Below are positions 25,247 through 32,871 of a DNA stretch of 32,871 nucleotides, piece after piece. Below the pieces are notes generated by a model. It was not told the origin of the DNA and ran no database searches. It saw only the letters and a program-made list of their open reading frames with translations. The stretch is from Ruminococcaceae bacterium UBA7067 (GTDB lineage Bacteria; Bacillota; Clostridia; Oscillospirales; Acutalibacteraceae): the NCBI GenBank assembly GCA_002493755.1, contig DKZT01000012.1, positions 1 through 32,871 of the forward strand, read 5' to 3'. The translations under genes were made by a program, and so were the position numbers. Positions within the stretch are counted from its first letter, which is position 1, and every line of letters begins with the position of its first letter.

Positions 25247-26659
25247 ATGGCTCTTTGCTCTGAGATAAAAAGCAACGAAATGATAATGGAGCAGACACTC
25301 GGGGATAAAAACAGCTTTGATATAATCAGCCGTGCGCTTGTGATTAACGGAAAAAAGGCAAGGCTTTATTTTGTAGACGGACTTGTCAAGGACAGCGTAA
25401 TGGAAAAGGTTATGGAGTTTTTGTATTCCGTTAAGGACGAAAGCTTTATGCAAAGCGCAGACACCTTTCTCAAGTGCTGTATGCCCTACATTGAAGCCGA
25501 AACACAGGAGGACGAGGCTAAGATAGCCACAGCTGTTTTATCAGGCGTATCGGCACTGCTTATTGACGGCTTTACACAGGCAATACTGATTGACGGCAGG
25601 TCATACCCACAGCGTGACACAGCAGAGCCTGAAAAGGACAAGGTACTGCGAGGAAGTCACGACGGCTTTGTTGAAACGCTGATTTCAAACACTGCGCTTG
25701 TACGCAGGAGAATACGCTCTCCTCAGCTGAGGGTTACGCCGTTTGTAATTGGCAAAAGCTCAAAGACGGACGTTGCGCTGCTTTATATGGACGGCAGAGC
25801 AGATGAAAGGCTTGTAAAAAAGCTTGAAAAATCGCTGAGTGAGCTTGCGTGTGACTCGCTGACTATGAATCAGCAGAGCTTAGTCGAGCTGTTATTCGGC
25901 AAAAGATGGTACAATCCCTTTCCGAAAATTAAATACACAGAACGCCCCGACTCGGCGGCTTCGGCGATTTTAGAGGGAAACATCATTATATTGGTTGACA
26001 ACTCTCCGTCTGCGCTAGTTCTGCCGACCTCAATCTTTGATGTTATGGAGGAGGCTGACGATTATTACTTCTCTCCCATTACAGGCACATATCTCAGACT
26101 GGCAAGATATGTCGTCACCTTTTCAACGCTTATAATTACTCCGCTGTGGCTGCTTACTCTGAAATATCCCGATGCACTGCCTGCCGCACTGCAATTTGTC
26201 CTGCCAAAGGACCCTGTCAATGTACCTATATTCTGGCAGCTTATTATACTTGAAATTGCTATTGACGGCTTGCGGCTCGCCTCGCTCAACACACCGTCTT
26301 CGCTCAGCACCGCACTGAGCATCATCGGTGCGATTGCGCTGAGTGACTTTGCGGTGTCCTCGGGTTGGTTTTGCAGTGAAGCGATATTATATATGGCGTT
26401 TGTAGCAGTTGCGAACTATTCTCAGCCGAGCTATGAGCTGAGCTATGCGCTGAAATTTATGCGTGTTATCCTGCTTATTACAACACAGCTATTCGGTATC
26501 TTCGGATTCATCGGCGGCTTTATTATAGTGTTTGTGATTACAATTACAAACAAAACAATATCAGGCAAGAGCTATCTCTATCCGCTTATTCCGTTCAACG
26601 CCAAGGCACTGATGCACAAGGTACTGCGGCTGAAAAAGACGCAGGACAGCAGCAAATAA
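25247..26659 (+). CDS. GerA/SpoVAF-family spore germination protein
   Basis: A 470-residue protein of the GerAA/SpoVAF family. The N-terminal soluble part (about 1-275) holds RIRSPQLRVTPFVIGKSSKTDVALLYMDGRAD and IIILVDNSPSALVLPTSIFD. About five membrane segments follow (about 283-450), ending in PFNAKALMHKVLR. GerAA proteins are subunits of germinant receptors in the spore inner membrane; SpoVAF is a stand-alone relative tied to the SpoVA channel. No gerAB or gerAC is next to it, which favours a SpoVAF-like role. It converges on spmB with only six bases between stop codons. Confidence 0.85.
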   Translation: MALCSEIKSNEMIMEQTLGDKNSFDIISRALVINGKKARLYFVDGLVKDSVMEKVMEFLYSVKDESFMQSADTFLKCCMPYIEAETQEDEAKIATAVLSGVSALLIDGFTQAILIDGRSYPQRDTAEPEKDKVLRGSHDGFVETLISNTALVRRRIRSPQLRVTPFVIGKSSKTDVALLYMDGRADERLVKKLEKSLSELACDSLTMNQQSLVELLFGKRWYNPFPKIKYTERPDSAASAILEGNIIILVDNSPSALVLPTSIFDVMEEADDYYFSPITGTYLRLARYVVTFSTLIITPLWLLTLKYPDALPAALQFVLPKDPVNVPIFWQLIILEIAIDGLRLASLNTPSSLSTALSIIGAIALSDFAVSSGWFCSEAILYMAFVAVANYSQPSYELSYALKFMRVILLITTQLFGIFGFIGGFIIVFVITITNKTISGKSYLYPLIPFNAKALMHKVLRLKKTQDSSK

Positions 26660-26665
26660 TCGCGG

Positions 26666-27178
26666 CTAAAACAGCCTTGATGACAGCACCGCCATAACCA
26701 TTCCCGTGAAATCCGCCATAAGCGCACAGGGAACGGTGTGGCGGGTTTTGCTTATGCCTACGCTGCCGAAATATACGGCGATTGCGTAAAAGGTGGTTTC
26801 GGTTGAGCCCATCATAACGCTTGCGGCTTTTCCGATAAAGCTGTCTGCGCCGTAGTTTTTGTAAATATCGTTGAGCACCGCAAGAGAGCCGCTGCCCGAC
26901 ACAGGGCGTAACAATGATAAAGGCAGAAGCTCAGGCGGAAAGCCGAGCGGCTCAAGCAAGGGCGAGGCAAGGCTTATCAGAGCGTCAAGCAGACCGCTTG
27001 AGCGCAGCATTGTAACGGCGCAGACAAGAGCAAGGATAGACGGAATTATCTTGAAAACCGAGGCTATCCCCTGCCTTGCCCCCTTAAGGAAAAGCTCAAA
27101 CACAGGCAGATGTTTTATAATGCCTGTTCCTATTATTATTGTAAGTACAACAGGAATTACATATATCCCTATATTCAC
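26666..27178 (-). CDS. spmB: Spore maturation protein B
   Basis: A 170-residue membrane protein with a nucleoside-transporter gate domain. Recognised by FLKGARQGIASVFKIIPSILALVCAVTMLRSSG, LRPVSGSGSLAVLNDI and MMGSTETTFYAIAVYFGSVGI. In Bacillus, SpmA and SpmB are needed for proper dehydration of the spore core. It overlaps spmA by four bases (ATGA), a sign of coupled translation. It faces the germination gene tail to tail with no terminator between them, so the two transcripts may overlap. Confidence 0.93.
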   Translation of the reverse strand: MNIGIYVIPVVLTIIIGTGIIKHLPVFELFLKGARQGIASVFKIIPSILALVCAVTMLRSSGLLDALISLASPLLEPLGFPPELLPLSLLRPVSGSGSLAVLNDIYKNYGADSFIGKAASVMMGSTETTFYAIAVYFGSVGISKTRHTVPCALMADFTGMVMAVLSSRLF

Positions 27179-27756
27179 AGCCTACCTCTCCTGTTTTCTA
27201 AAAGCTTAGCACTGCAGATTCCGACTATCAGTGCGGCTGCCGAGCAAAGCCAGACGTTTGTTATTATTCCCATCGGGTCGGTGCTGCCGTTTTCCGCACG
27301 CAATACCGCAACGGTTGTCGGCACAAGCTGAAGAGAGGCTGTATTAAGCACAACGAACATTACCATTGAATTACTCGCAGAATTTGCTCCGTTTTCAGCG
27401 TGCATAAGGCTCATTGCACGAAGTCCCAGCGGAGTTGCGGCATTTCCCAGTCCCAGAAGATTTGCCGAAACATTCATAGAAACAGCTGAGGATATTTCCT
27501 CATTATCGGCGAGGTCGGGCATTAATAGCCTGTAAACAGGCTTGAACAGTCTCGACACAGCCGAGGTTATGCCGCTTGATTGCGCTATCTCCATAATACC
27601 CGACCAAAAGCACATCATTCCGGCTGTTGCGGCAATAAGTGCCAGCGCACTCTTTGCGCCCTCCATTACGCTGTTGGTAAGTGCTGCCGCCCCTCCTGTG
27701 AACAAAGAATAGACAACACTCAACAATATTATCCCCGACCAGATATAATTCATCAT
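27175..27756 (-). CDS. spmA: Spore maturation protein A
   Basis: A 193-residue membrane protein, partner of SpmB. Recognised by NYIWSGIILLSVVYSLFTGG, a gate domain around AATAGMMCFWSGIMEIAQSSG, and SANLLGLGNAATPLGLRAM with FVVLNTASLQLVPTTV. ATG ATG stand in tandem at the start; either could serve, with GGTGA upstream. The upstream space to the divergent AbrB-like gene is short (112 bases) and the visible promoter there points the other way. Confidence 0.93.
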   Translation of the reverse strand: MMNYIWSGIILLSVVYSLFTGGAAALTNSVMEGAKSALALIAATAGMMCFWSGIMEIAQSSGITSAVSRLFKPVYRLLMPDLADNEEISSAVSMNVSANLLGLGNAATPLGLRAMSLMHAENGANSASNSMVMFVVLNTASLQLVPTTVAVLRAENGSTDPMGIITNVWLCSAAALIVGICSAKLLENRRGRL

Positions 27757-27793
27757 AAAATCACCGATATATCATTTATTTTTGCGATTTCGC

Positions 27794-27822
27794 TTGACAT
27801 TTATGCCATAAATTGGTATAAT
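27794..27822 (+). promoter_or_regulatory. Consensus promoter of the AbrB-like gene
   Basis: TTGACA (27794-27799), 17-base spacer, TATAAT (27817-27822). A perfect match to the vegetative consensus, so the gene is probably expressed during growth. Confidence 0.88.
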
Positions 27823-27868
27823 TACTACAAATTACTGCAAAAGCAGAATCCAAAGAAAGGATGATAAA

Positions 27869-28120
27869 ATGAAACCGGCAGGATTCCTATGTAACATCGA
27901 TAATCTCGGCAGAATCGTTATACCGGCACCGGTAAGAAAAACCTATGATCTCAATAAAGGCGACGCAGTTGAAATCTTCACAGACGAAAATGGAATTATG
28001 ATGAAAAAGTACAATCCGTCCTGCATTTTTTGCGGCGGTGTAGAGAACATATCGAGCTATAAGGGTAAAAATATTTGCGAGAACTGTATTAAAAAGCTTT
28101 CGAATCTTGTTGATGAATGA
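27869..28120 (+). CDS. AbrB-like regulator with four-cysteine tail
   Basis: An 83-residue protein. Residues 1-48 are the AbrB/SpoVT swapped-hairpin DNA-binding domain (NIDNLGRIVIPAPVRKTYDLNKGDAVEIF). The tail holds C52, C55, C70 and C73 in two CxxC pairs (CIFCGG and CENC), which suggests a zinc knuckle in place of a sensor domain. AbrB-type proteins control the change from growth to stationary phase and sporulation. It lies beside spmA but is transcribed away from it from a strong promoter. AAAGGA precedes the ATG. Confidence 0.9.
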   Translation: MKPAGFLCNIDNLGRIVIPAPVRKTYDLNKGDAVEIFTDENGIMMKKYNPSCIFCGGVENISSYKGKNICENCIKKLSNLVDE

Positions 28121-28201
28121 TATACAAAAATTTATGTAAGAATGAAAAAAAGTATTCTTAAGCTGCGTAAAATTAAATGAAAAATATCATAACAGCATTT
28201 T

Positions 28202-28231
28202 AAGCCGACAGACTAATCTGCCGGCTTTTTT
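28202..28231 (+). terminator. Intrinsic terminator after the AbrB-like gene
   Basis: AAGCCGACAG pairs with CTGCCGGCTT with one A-C mismatch around a 6-base loop, followed by TTTTTTG on the plus strand. It is about 80 bases after the stop codon. Confidence 0.8.
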
Positions 28232-28233
28232 GT

Positions 28234-28289
28234 AGTGAAAAAGTAGCGTTCAGCGGTGACAACAATCACCTCACTCTCCACTATTTATT
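28234..28289. repeat. Short inverted heptamer element before the ileS stop
   Basis: A unit AGTGAAA (28234-28240) faces an arm of opposite orientation at 28269-28289 (CCTCACT, CTCCACT, ATTTATT). The core holds a hairpin GGTGA-CAACAA-TCACC. The unit AGTGAAN is the same as at 20844-20972. This occupies most of the gap between the AbrB terminator and the ileS stop codon. Confidence 0.55.
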
Positions 28290-28300
28290 CTGTTTTCGGT

Positions 28301-31300
28301 TTAAGCGTTTTTCTCAACGGCTATTGTAACCTCCTCGCCGTTTACGCTCCACTGCTTTTCATAGCCCTTTGTATCGTTAAGAATAAGCTCGGTTGCAAGA
28401 ACCTCTGATTTAATCTTATCGGCGTTCTTTGTCATAATGCCGGCAATTTTTTCGTTGTCAGACACATAAACCTTTATCGAATCGACAACATCAAAGCCTG
28501 CTTCCTTACGCATTGTCTGAATCTTGCTGATGATTTCACGAACAAAGCCCTCCTCGATAAGCTCGGGTGTGAGGTTTGTGTCGATAACAACGGTTAAGTC
28601 GTTGTCGCTTGCGCTTACATAGCCCGACTTCTCCTGTGAGCTGATGAGCAAATCCTCCTCTGTAAGCTCAACCGGTTCTCCGTTTACTTCAAACTTTAAA
28701 GCGCCCTCTGCTTTAAGCTGTGCCATTGCGGCGCTGCCGTCAACCTCACTTAAGTAAGCCTTGATGCCGCCGAGCAGCTTGCCGTATTTCGGGCCGACTG
28801 TTCGCAGCTGCGGCTTGAACGAATATGAGGTAAATTCGCTTACATCAGAAGCGAACGCAACGCTCTTAACATTAAGCTCGCCGGCGATAATATCGGTGTA
28901 GAACTCAGACAGCTGCCAGTCAGCCTTGATATACATTTTTGCAACAGGCTGCTTTGTCTTGATATTTGAGGAATTTCTGCAGGAACGGCCGAGTACAACG
29001 GCGTCAAGCAGATGCTCCATATCGATTTCAAGCTGTGCATCAATAAGAGACTCGTCATATGCAGGGAAGTCGCACAGGTGAATGCTCTCGGGAGCGTTCT
29101 TGTCAACGCTTCTCACGATATTCTGATAAATATCCTCAGTAATAAACGGGATAATCGGAGCTGAAGCCTTGCAGATTGTGAACAGTGAGGTGTAGAGAGT
29201 CATATAAGCGTTAATCTTATCCTGCTCCATTCCCTTGCTCCAGAATCTTGCTCTTGAGCGTCTTACATACCAGTTTGACATCTCGTCAATAAAGGTCTGG
29301 ATTGCTCTTGTGGTTTCAGGAATACGATAGTTTGAAAGGTTTTCATCAACGCTCTTTACAGTTGAATTAAGCCTTGACAACAGCCATTTATCCATTACGG
29401 AGAGCTTGTCGTATTCAAGCTTGTAATCGTTCGGGTTGAACTTGTCAATATCGGCATAGAGAATATAGAAAGCGTAAGTGTTCCAGAGAGTTGAAAGCAC
29501 CTTGCGCTGACCCTCAATAACTGCCTTATCGTGGAATTTGTTAGGCAGCCACGGTGCGCTGTTTGAAGAGAAGTACCAGCGGATTGCATCTGCGCCGTGC
29601 TTCTTGAGTGCCTCCATCGGGTCAACGGCATTGCCCTTTGACTTTGACATTTTCTGTCCGTTTTCGTCCTGAACGTGACCGAGAACGATTACATTTCTGT
29701 ACGGAGCTTTATCAAACAGCAGGGTTGACTCGGCAAGCAGAGTATAGAACCAGCCTCTTGTCTGGTCAACAGCCTCTGAGATAAAGTCAGCAGGGAACTG
29801 CTGCTCAAACAGCTCTTTATTTTCAAACGGATAGTGATGCTGTGCAAACGGCATTGCGCCTGAGTCGAACCAGCAGTCGAGAACCTCGGGTACTCTGTGC
29901 ATAGGCTTTCCGCAATGCGGACAGGTGATAGTAATTTCATCTATATACGGGCGGTGAAGCTCAACTGTCTTTGCAGCCTCGTTTCCGCTCATTTCAAAAA
30001 GCTCCTGACGGCTGCCGACGCAGTGCTGATGACCGCATTCGCATTCCCAGATATTCAGCGGCGTACCCCAGTATCTGTTACGTGAAACGCCCCAGTCAAG
30101 CACATTGTTAAGCCAGTCGCCGAAACGGCCCTTACCGATTGACTCAGGAATCCAGTTTACGGTGTTGTTGTTCTTAATCAAATCGTCCTTAACTGCCGTC
30201 ATCTTGATGAACCAAGACTCACGAGCATAATAGATAAGCGGTGTGTCGCAGCGCCAGCAGTGCGGATAGCTATGCTCAAACTTCGGAGCGTCAAAGAGCA
30301 GACCCTTTTTCTCAAGGTCAACAAGCACAAGCTTATCTGCATCCTTGCAGAAAACGCCCTCATACGGTGTTTCCTTAGTCATATTACCCTTGCCGTCAAC
30401 AAGCTGAACAAAAGGCAAATCGTAATTTCTGCCGACCTTTGCGTCGTCCTCACCGAATGCAGGAGCAATGTGAACAACGCCTGTACCGTCTGTGAGTGTT
30501 ACATAGCCGTCACAGGTTACAAAGTGCGACTTTTTGTGCTGCTTTGCAATGATTTCATTTGCGCCGTCAAACAGCGGCTCATATTCCTTGTATTCAAGCT
30601 CCTTGCCCTTGTAGGTTTCTACTACCTCATACGGTGCAGTCGGCTTGTCGCCGCCGAGTATTGTTTCAGCCAGTGCTTCAGCGAGATAATATGTGTAGCC
30701 ATCTGCTGTTTTTACCTTTACATAGTCCTCGTCTGGATTAACGCAAAGCGCTACGTTTGACGGAAGAGTCCAAGGTGTTGTTGTCCAGGCAAGAATGTAT
30801 GCGTCCTCATTCTTAACCTTAAAGCGAACAACAGCGGAACGCTCTTTTACGTCCTTATAGCCCTGAGCAACCTCGTGTGATGAAAGCGGAGTTCCGCAGC
30901 GCGGACAGTAAGGAACAATCTTGAAGCCTTTGTAGAGGAGCTTTTTGTCCCAGATTTGCTTTAACGCCCACCACTCGGACTCGATATAATCATCGTGATA
31001 AGTAACATAGGGGTTATCCATATCTGCCCAGAAGCCAACACAGCCTGAGAATTCCTCCCACATACCCTTATATTTCCAAACGCTTTCCTTGCATTTGTCG
31101 ATGAACGGAGCAAGACCGTAGGACTCAATCTGCTCCTTGCCGTCGATATTCAAAAGCTTTTCAACCTCAAGCTCAACAGGAAGTCCGTGAGTATCCCAGC
31201 CTGCTTTTCTCGGCACCATATAGCCCTTCATTGTCTTGTATCTCGGTATGGTGTCCTTGATAACTCTTGTCAGAACGTGACCGATATGCGGCTTGCCGTT

Positions 31301-31450
31301 AGCTGTCGGCGGACCGTCATAAAAGGTGTAGGTCGGAGCACCCTCACGAGCCTGCATTGATTTTTCAAAGATTTTGTTATCTTTCCAGAACTTTTCTGTT
31401 TCCTGCTCTCTTTCAACAAAGTTGAGATTTGACGAAACCTTGTTATACAT
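28301..31450 (-). CDS. ileS: Isoleucyl-tRNA synthetase, type 2 (eukaryote-like)
   Basis: A 1049-residue enzyme that charges tRNA-Ile. The HIGH motif is PTANGKPHIGH (48-58), followed by RKAGWDTHGLPVELEVEKLL; KMSKSKG lies near residue 600. The sequence around these motifs, the length and the lack of a C-terminal zinc finger mark it as IleRS type 2, the eukaryote-like class. Members of that class are commonly insensitive to mupirocin; whether this one is has to be inferred. The start is the ATG at 31450, after AGAGGAGG. The frame stays open to 31510, but that would begin inside the T-box terminator. No clear terminator follows the gene. Confidence 0.96.
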   Translation of the reverse strand: MYNKVSSNLNFVEREQETEKFWKDNKIFEKSMQAREGAPTYTFYDGPPTANGKPHIGHVLTRVIKDTIPRYKTMKGYMVPRKAGWDTHGLPVELEVEKLLNIDGKEQIESYGLAPFIDKCKESVWKYKGMWEEFSGCVGFWADMDNPYVTYHDDYIESEWWALKQIWDKKLLYKGFKIVPYCPRCGTPLSSHEVAQGYKDVKERSAVVRFKVKNEDAYILAWTTTPWTLPSNVALCVNPDEDYVKVKTADGYTYYLAEALAETILGGDKPTAPYEVVETYKGKELEYKEYEPLFDGANEIIAKQHKKSHFVTCDGYVTLTDGTGVVHIAPAFGEDDAKVGRNYDLPFVQLVDGKGNMTKETPYEGVFCKDADKLVLVDLEKKGLLFDAPKFEHSYPHCWRCDTPLIYYARESWFIKMTAVKDDLIKNNNTVNWIPESIGKGRFGDWLNNVLDWGVSRNRYWGTPLNIWECECGHQHCVGSRQELFEMSGNEAAKTVELHRPYIDEITITCPHCGKPMHRVPEVLDCWFDSGAMPFAQHHYPFENKELFEQQFPADFISEAVDQTRGWFYTLLAESTLLFDKAPYRNVIVLGHVQDENGQKMSKSKGNAVDPMEALKKHGADAIRWYFSSNSAPWLPNKFHDKAVIEGQRKVLSTLWNTYAFYILYADIDKFNPNDYKLEYDKLSVMDKWLLSRLNSTVKSVDENLSNYRIPETTRAIQTFIDEMSNWYVRRSRARFWSKGMEQDKINAYMTLYTSLFTICKASAPIIPFITEDIYQNIVRSVDKNAPESIHLCDFPAYDESLIDAQLEIDMEHLLDAVVLGRSCRNSSNIKTKQPVAKMYIKADWQLSEFYTDIIAGELNVKSVAFASDVSEFTSYSFKPQLRTVGPKYGKLLGGIKAYLSEVDGSAAMAQLKAEGALKFEVNGEPVELTEEDLLISSQEKSGYVSASDNDLTVVIDTNLTPELIEEGFVREIISKIQTMRKEAGFDVVDSIKVYVSDNEKIAGIMTKNADKIKSEVLATELILNDTKGYEKQWSVNGEEVTIAVEKNA

Positions 31451-31466
31451 TGCAAAAACCTCCTCT

Positions 31467-31715
31467 AAAAAATAAAGTCCCATCCGTATAGGATGAGACT
31501 GAAACCTCATAAACCACCTGTTTGGAATAAAGATATAAGCAAAAGCTTATTCCCAAAAGTGCGCCCGTAACGCAGGACTGCGGCATATACTACTCGCTTT
31601 CGCATATGCGGCTCATAAGTGATTTTCGCCCGAATTTTACTCATATCTGCTTTCACCGTACGCAGACTCTCTGTGATTTTCAAGGACGGGTTACTGTCTT
31701 AATCATAGCCTTTAC
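31467..31715 (-). promoter_or_regulatory. T-box riboswitch of ileS
   Basis: The leader has a stem I region beginning with CAGAGAGTCTGCG (about 31661-31673), a likely specifier loop with ATC (isoleucine) near 31618-31625, a T-box AGGTGGTTT near 31510-31518, and a terminator. The terminator stem AGTCTCATCC (31491-31500) with GGATGGGACT (31476-31485) is followed by TTATTTTTT. The bulge TGGT can pair with the ACCA end of uncharged tRNA-Ile. The specifier reading is inferred from position; the rest is visible. Uncharged tRNA would favour the antiterminator and expression of ileS. Confidence 0.9.
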
Positions 31716-31735
31716 ATATGAATTTTATCTTCATT

Positions 31736-31764
31736 AATATAGCAAAGATTTTATTGCTTGTCAA
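31736..31764 (-). promoter_or_regulatory. Promoter of the T-box/ileS unit
   Basis: TTGACA (31759-31764) and TATATT (31736-31741) on the minus strand are 17 bases apart, roughly 20-30 bases before the start of the T-box RNA. The 397 bases from 31451 to 31847 thus hold the ileS ribosome-binding site, T-box, this promoter and the pckG terminator, with no gene. Confidence 0.85.
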
Positions 31765-31796
31765 GGAGTTTTAAGACATAAACTTAATTTAAACCC

Positions 31797-31828
31797 GACA
31801 AAAACGGGCTGCCTTTGCGGCAGCCCGA
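31797..31828 (-). terminator. Intrinsic terminator after pckG
   Basis: CGGGCTGCC (31805-31813) pairs perfectly with GGCAGCCCG (31819-31827) around a 5-base loop. On the minus strand it is followed by TTTTTGTC. It lies 20 bases after the pckG stop. Confidence 0.93.
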
Positions 31829-31847
31829 AACAAGTCTTATATTAAGC

Positions 31848-32871
31848 TTATTTTGAAAGTCTTTCCTTAAGAGCAGCGAGCTGGTCCGCGAGCTTCTGCG
31901 GAAGCTTGTCGCCGAACTTCTTGTAGAATTCCTCGATGCCCTCAGTTTCCTTGAGCCACTTCTCATTGTCAACATAGAGAATGTCCTCAAGAACCTTCTT
32001 GTCCATATCAAGACCCTCAAGGTTGATGTCGTCAGCGTGCGGAACATAGCCGATTGCTGTTTCCTGAGCGTCAGCCTCACCCTCACATCTCTTGATAATC
32101 CACTCAAGAACACGGAAGTTGTCGCCGAAGCCGGGCCAGAGGAAGTGACCCTCGTCATCAAGACGGAACCAGTTTACATTGAAGATCTTCGGAGCCTTGT
32201 CTCCGAGGATTTCGCCCATCTCGAACCAGTGTCCGAAATAGTCACCCATATGATAGCCGCAGAACGGAAGCATAGCCATCGGGTCACGGCGAACAACGCC
32301 TACTGCGCCTGTTGCTGCTGCAGTTGTTTCAGAAGCCATAATTGAGCCAACGAATACACCGTTATCCCAATCTCTTGACTGGTATACAAGCGGAGTTGTC
32401 TGAGCGCGTCTGCCGCCGAAGATGATAGCAGAAATCGGCACACCTGATGTGCTGTTGAACTCGGGGCTGATGCACGGGCAGTTCTGAGCAGGAGCTGTGA
32501 AGCGGCTGTTCGGGTGAGCGCCCTTCTCTGTTGATGTTTTGCCGTTCCAGGGGTTGCCCTTCCAGTCCACGGCGTTCTCGGGGGGATTCTTGTCCAAGCC
32601 CTCCCACCACACGGTGTTGTCGTCCAGGTTGCGGGCCACGTTGGTGAAGATGGTGCCCTTCTGGGTGGAGATCAGGGCGTTGGGGTTGGACTTCATGTTG
32701 GTGCCGGGAGCCACGCCGAAGAAGCCGTTCTCCGGGTTGATGGCGTACAGGCGGCCGTCGGGGCCCTGGCGCATCCAGGAGATGTCATCGCCCACAGTCC
32801 AAACTTTGTAGCCCTTCTCGCGGTAGCCCTCGGGGGGGATCATCATAGCCAGGTTGGTCTTGCCGCAGGCG
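31848..32871 (-). CDS. pckG: Phosphoenolpyruvate carboxykinase (GTP), 3' part
   Basis: The C-terminal 341 residues of an enzyme usually about 600 long; the 5' part is outside the window. It interconverts oxaloacetate and PEP with GTP/GDP. Visible are the P-loop ACGKTNLAMM at the window edge, VGDDISWMR, NPENGFFGVAPGTN, FNSTSGVPISAIIFGGRRAQTTPL and NWFRLDDEGHFLWPGFGDNFRVLEWI, all typical of the GTP-dependent class. The frame continues to the last base, so any internal ATG start would be wrong. Codon usage changes sharply near 32540: upstream codons end almost always in G or C, unlike the rest of the gene. The protein itself stays continuous and family-like. Confidence 0.95.
   Translation of the reverse strand, partial: ACGKTNLAMMIPPEGYREKGYKVWTVGDDISWMRQGPDGRLYAINPENGFFGVAPGTNMKSNPNALISTQKGTIFTNVARNLDDNTVWWEGLDKNPPENAVDWKGNPWNGKTSTEKGAHPNSRFTAPAQNCPCISPEFNSTSGVPISAIIFGGRRAQTTPLVYQSRDWDNGVFVGSIMASETTAAATGAVGVVRRDPMAMLPFCGYHMGDYFGHWFEMGEILGDKAPKIFNVNWFRLDDEGHFLWPGFGDNFRVLEWIIKRCEGEADAQETAIGYVPHADDINLEGLDMDKKVLEDILYVDNEKWLKETEGIEEFYKKFGDKLPQKLADQLAALKERLSK

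Noticed and set aside
30260..30760. Plus-strand open frame of 166 codons inside ileS
   Set aside because: It is antisense to a clear ileS coding region with no ribosome-binding site or recognisable motif.
28301..31510. ileS starting at 31510
   Set aside because: That start lies in the T-box terminator stem; the ATG at 31450 has a strong ribosome-binding site and matches the family N-terminus.
31848..32846. pckG starting at the internal ATG at 32846
   Set aside because: The frame is open to the window edge and codes for the P-loop residues ACGKTNLA just upstream; the gene is cut by the window.

Overview
The window looks like a chromosomal segment of a spore-forming Clostridia bacterium, most likely a Ruminococcus-like member of the Oscillospiraceae. 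The reasons are the synteny with Bacillus/Clostridium housekeeping clusters, sporulation and germination genes (spmA, spmB, a GerA/SpoVAF-type protein), a T-box in front of ileS, a helicase loader of the DnaI type next to a DnaD protein, and moderate GC content. The family-level guess is inference. I see no rRNA, tRNA, CRISPR array, transposase or prophage gene.

Layout. Bases 1-6580 hold a metallophosphoesterase, thrC, an M19 dipeptidase, yraN, rnhB, rbgA/ylqF, lepB and rplS, all on the minus strand and split into short units by intrinsic terminators and promoters. Bases 6584-19958 hold a long minus-strand run of twelve genes, read miaB, ymcA-like, mutS, mutL, miaA, an HlyD-like membrane protein, yggS/ylmE, sepF, ylmH, divIVA, lspA, rluD. 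It joins tRNA modification, mismatch repair and septum-site genes; many of its members overlap or nearly touch. Bases 20094-23085 hold a TetR regulator on the plus strand facing a HAAS-type membrane protein and PadR regulator on the minus strand, with a strong shared terminator between them. Bases 23105-27756 hold dnaI and dnaD (minus), a GerA/SpoVAF-like germination protein (plus), and spmB and spmA (minus). Bases 27794-32871 hold an AbrB-like regulator with a four-cysteine tail, ileS of the eukaryote-like type 2 under T-box control, and the 3' part of a GTP-dependent PEP carboxykinase that runs off the window.

The most unusual material is between genes. Degenerate 7-bp tandem tracts occur at four intergenic loci, usually as two arms in opposite orientation around a short core. 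One arm is an 11-unit tract of consensus AAACTCN whose edge supplies the last codons and the stop codon of miaB. A separate structured element of about 108 bp, with nested inverted repeats, begins within the stop codon of rbgA. The last ~340 bases of the window switch abruptly to high-GC codon usage inside pckG, which suggests either a recombination mosaic or a chimeric assembly.
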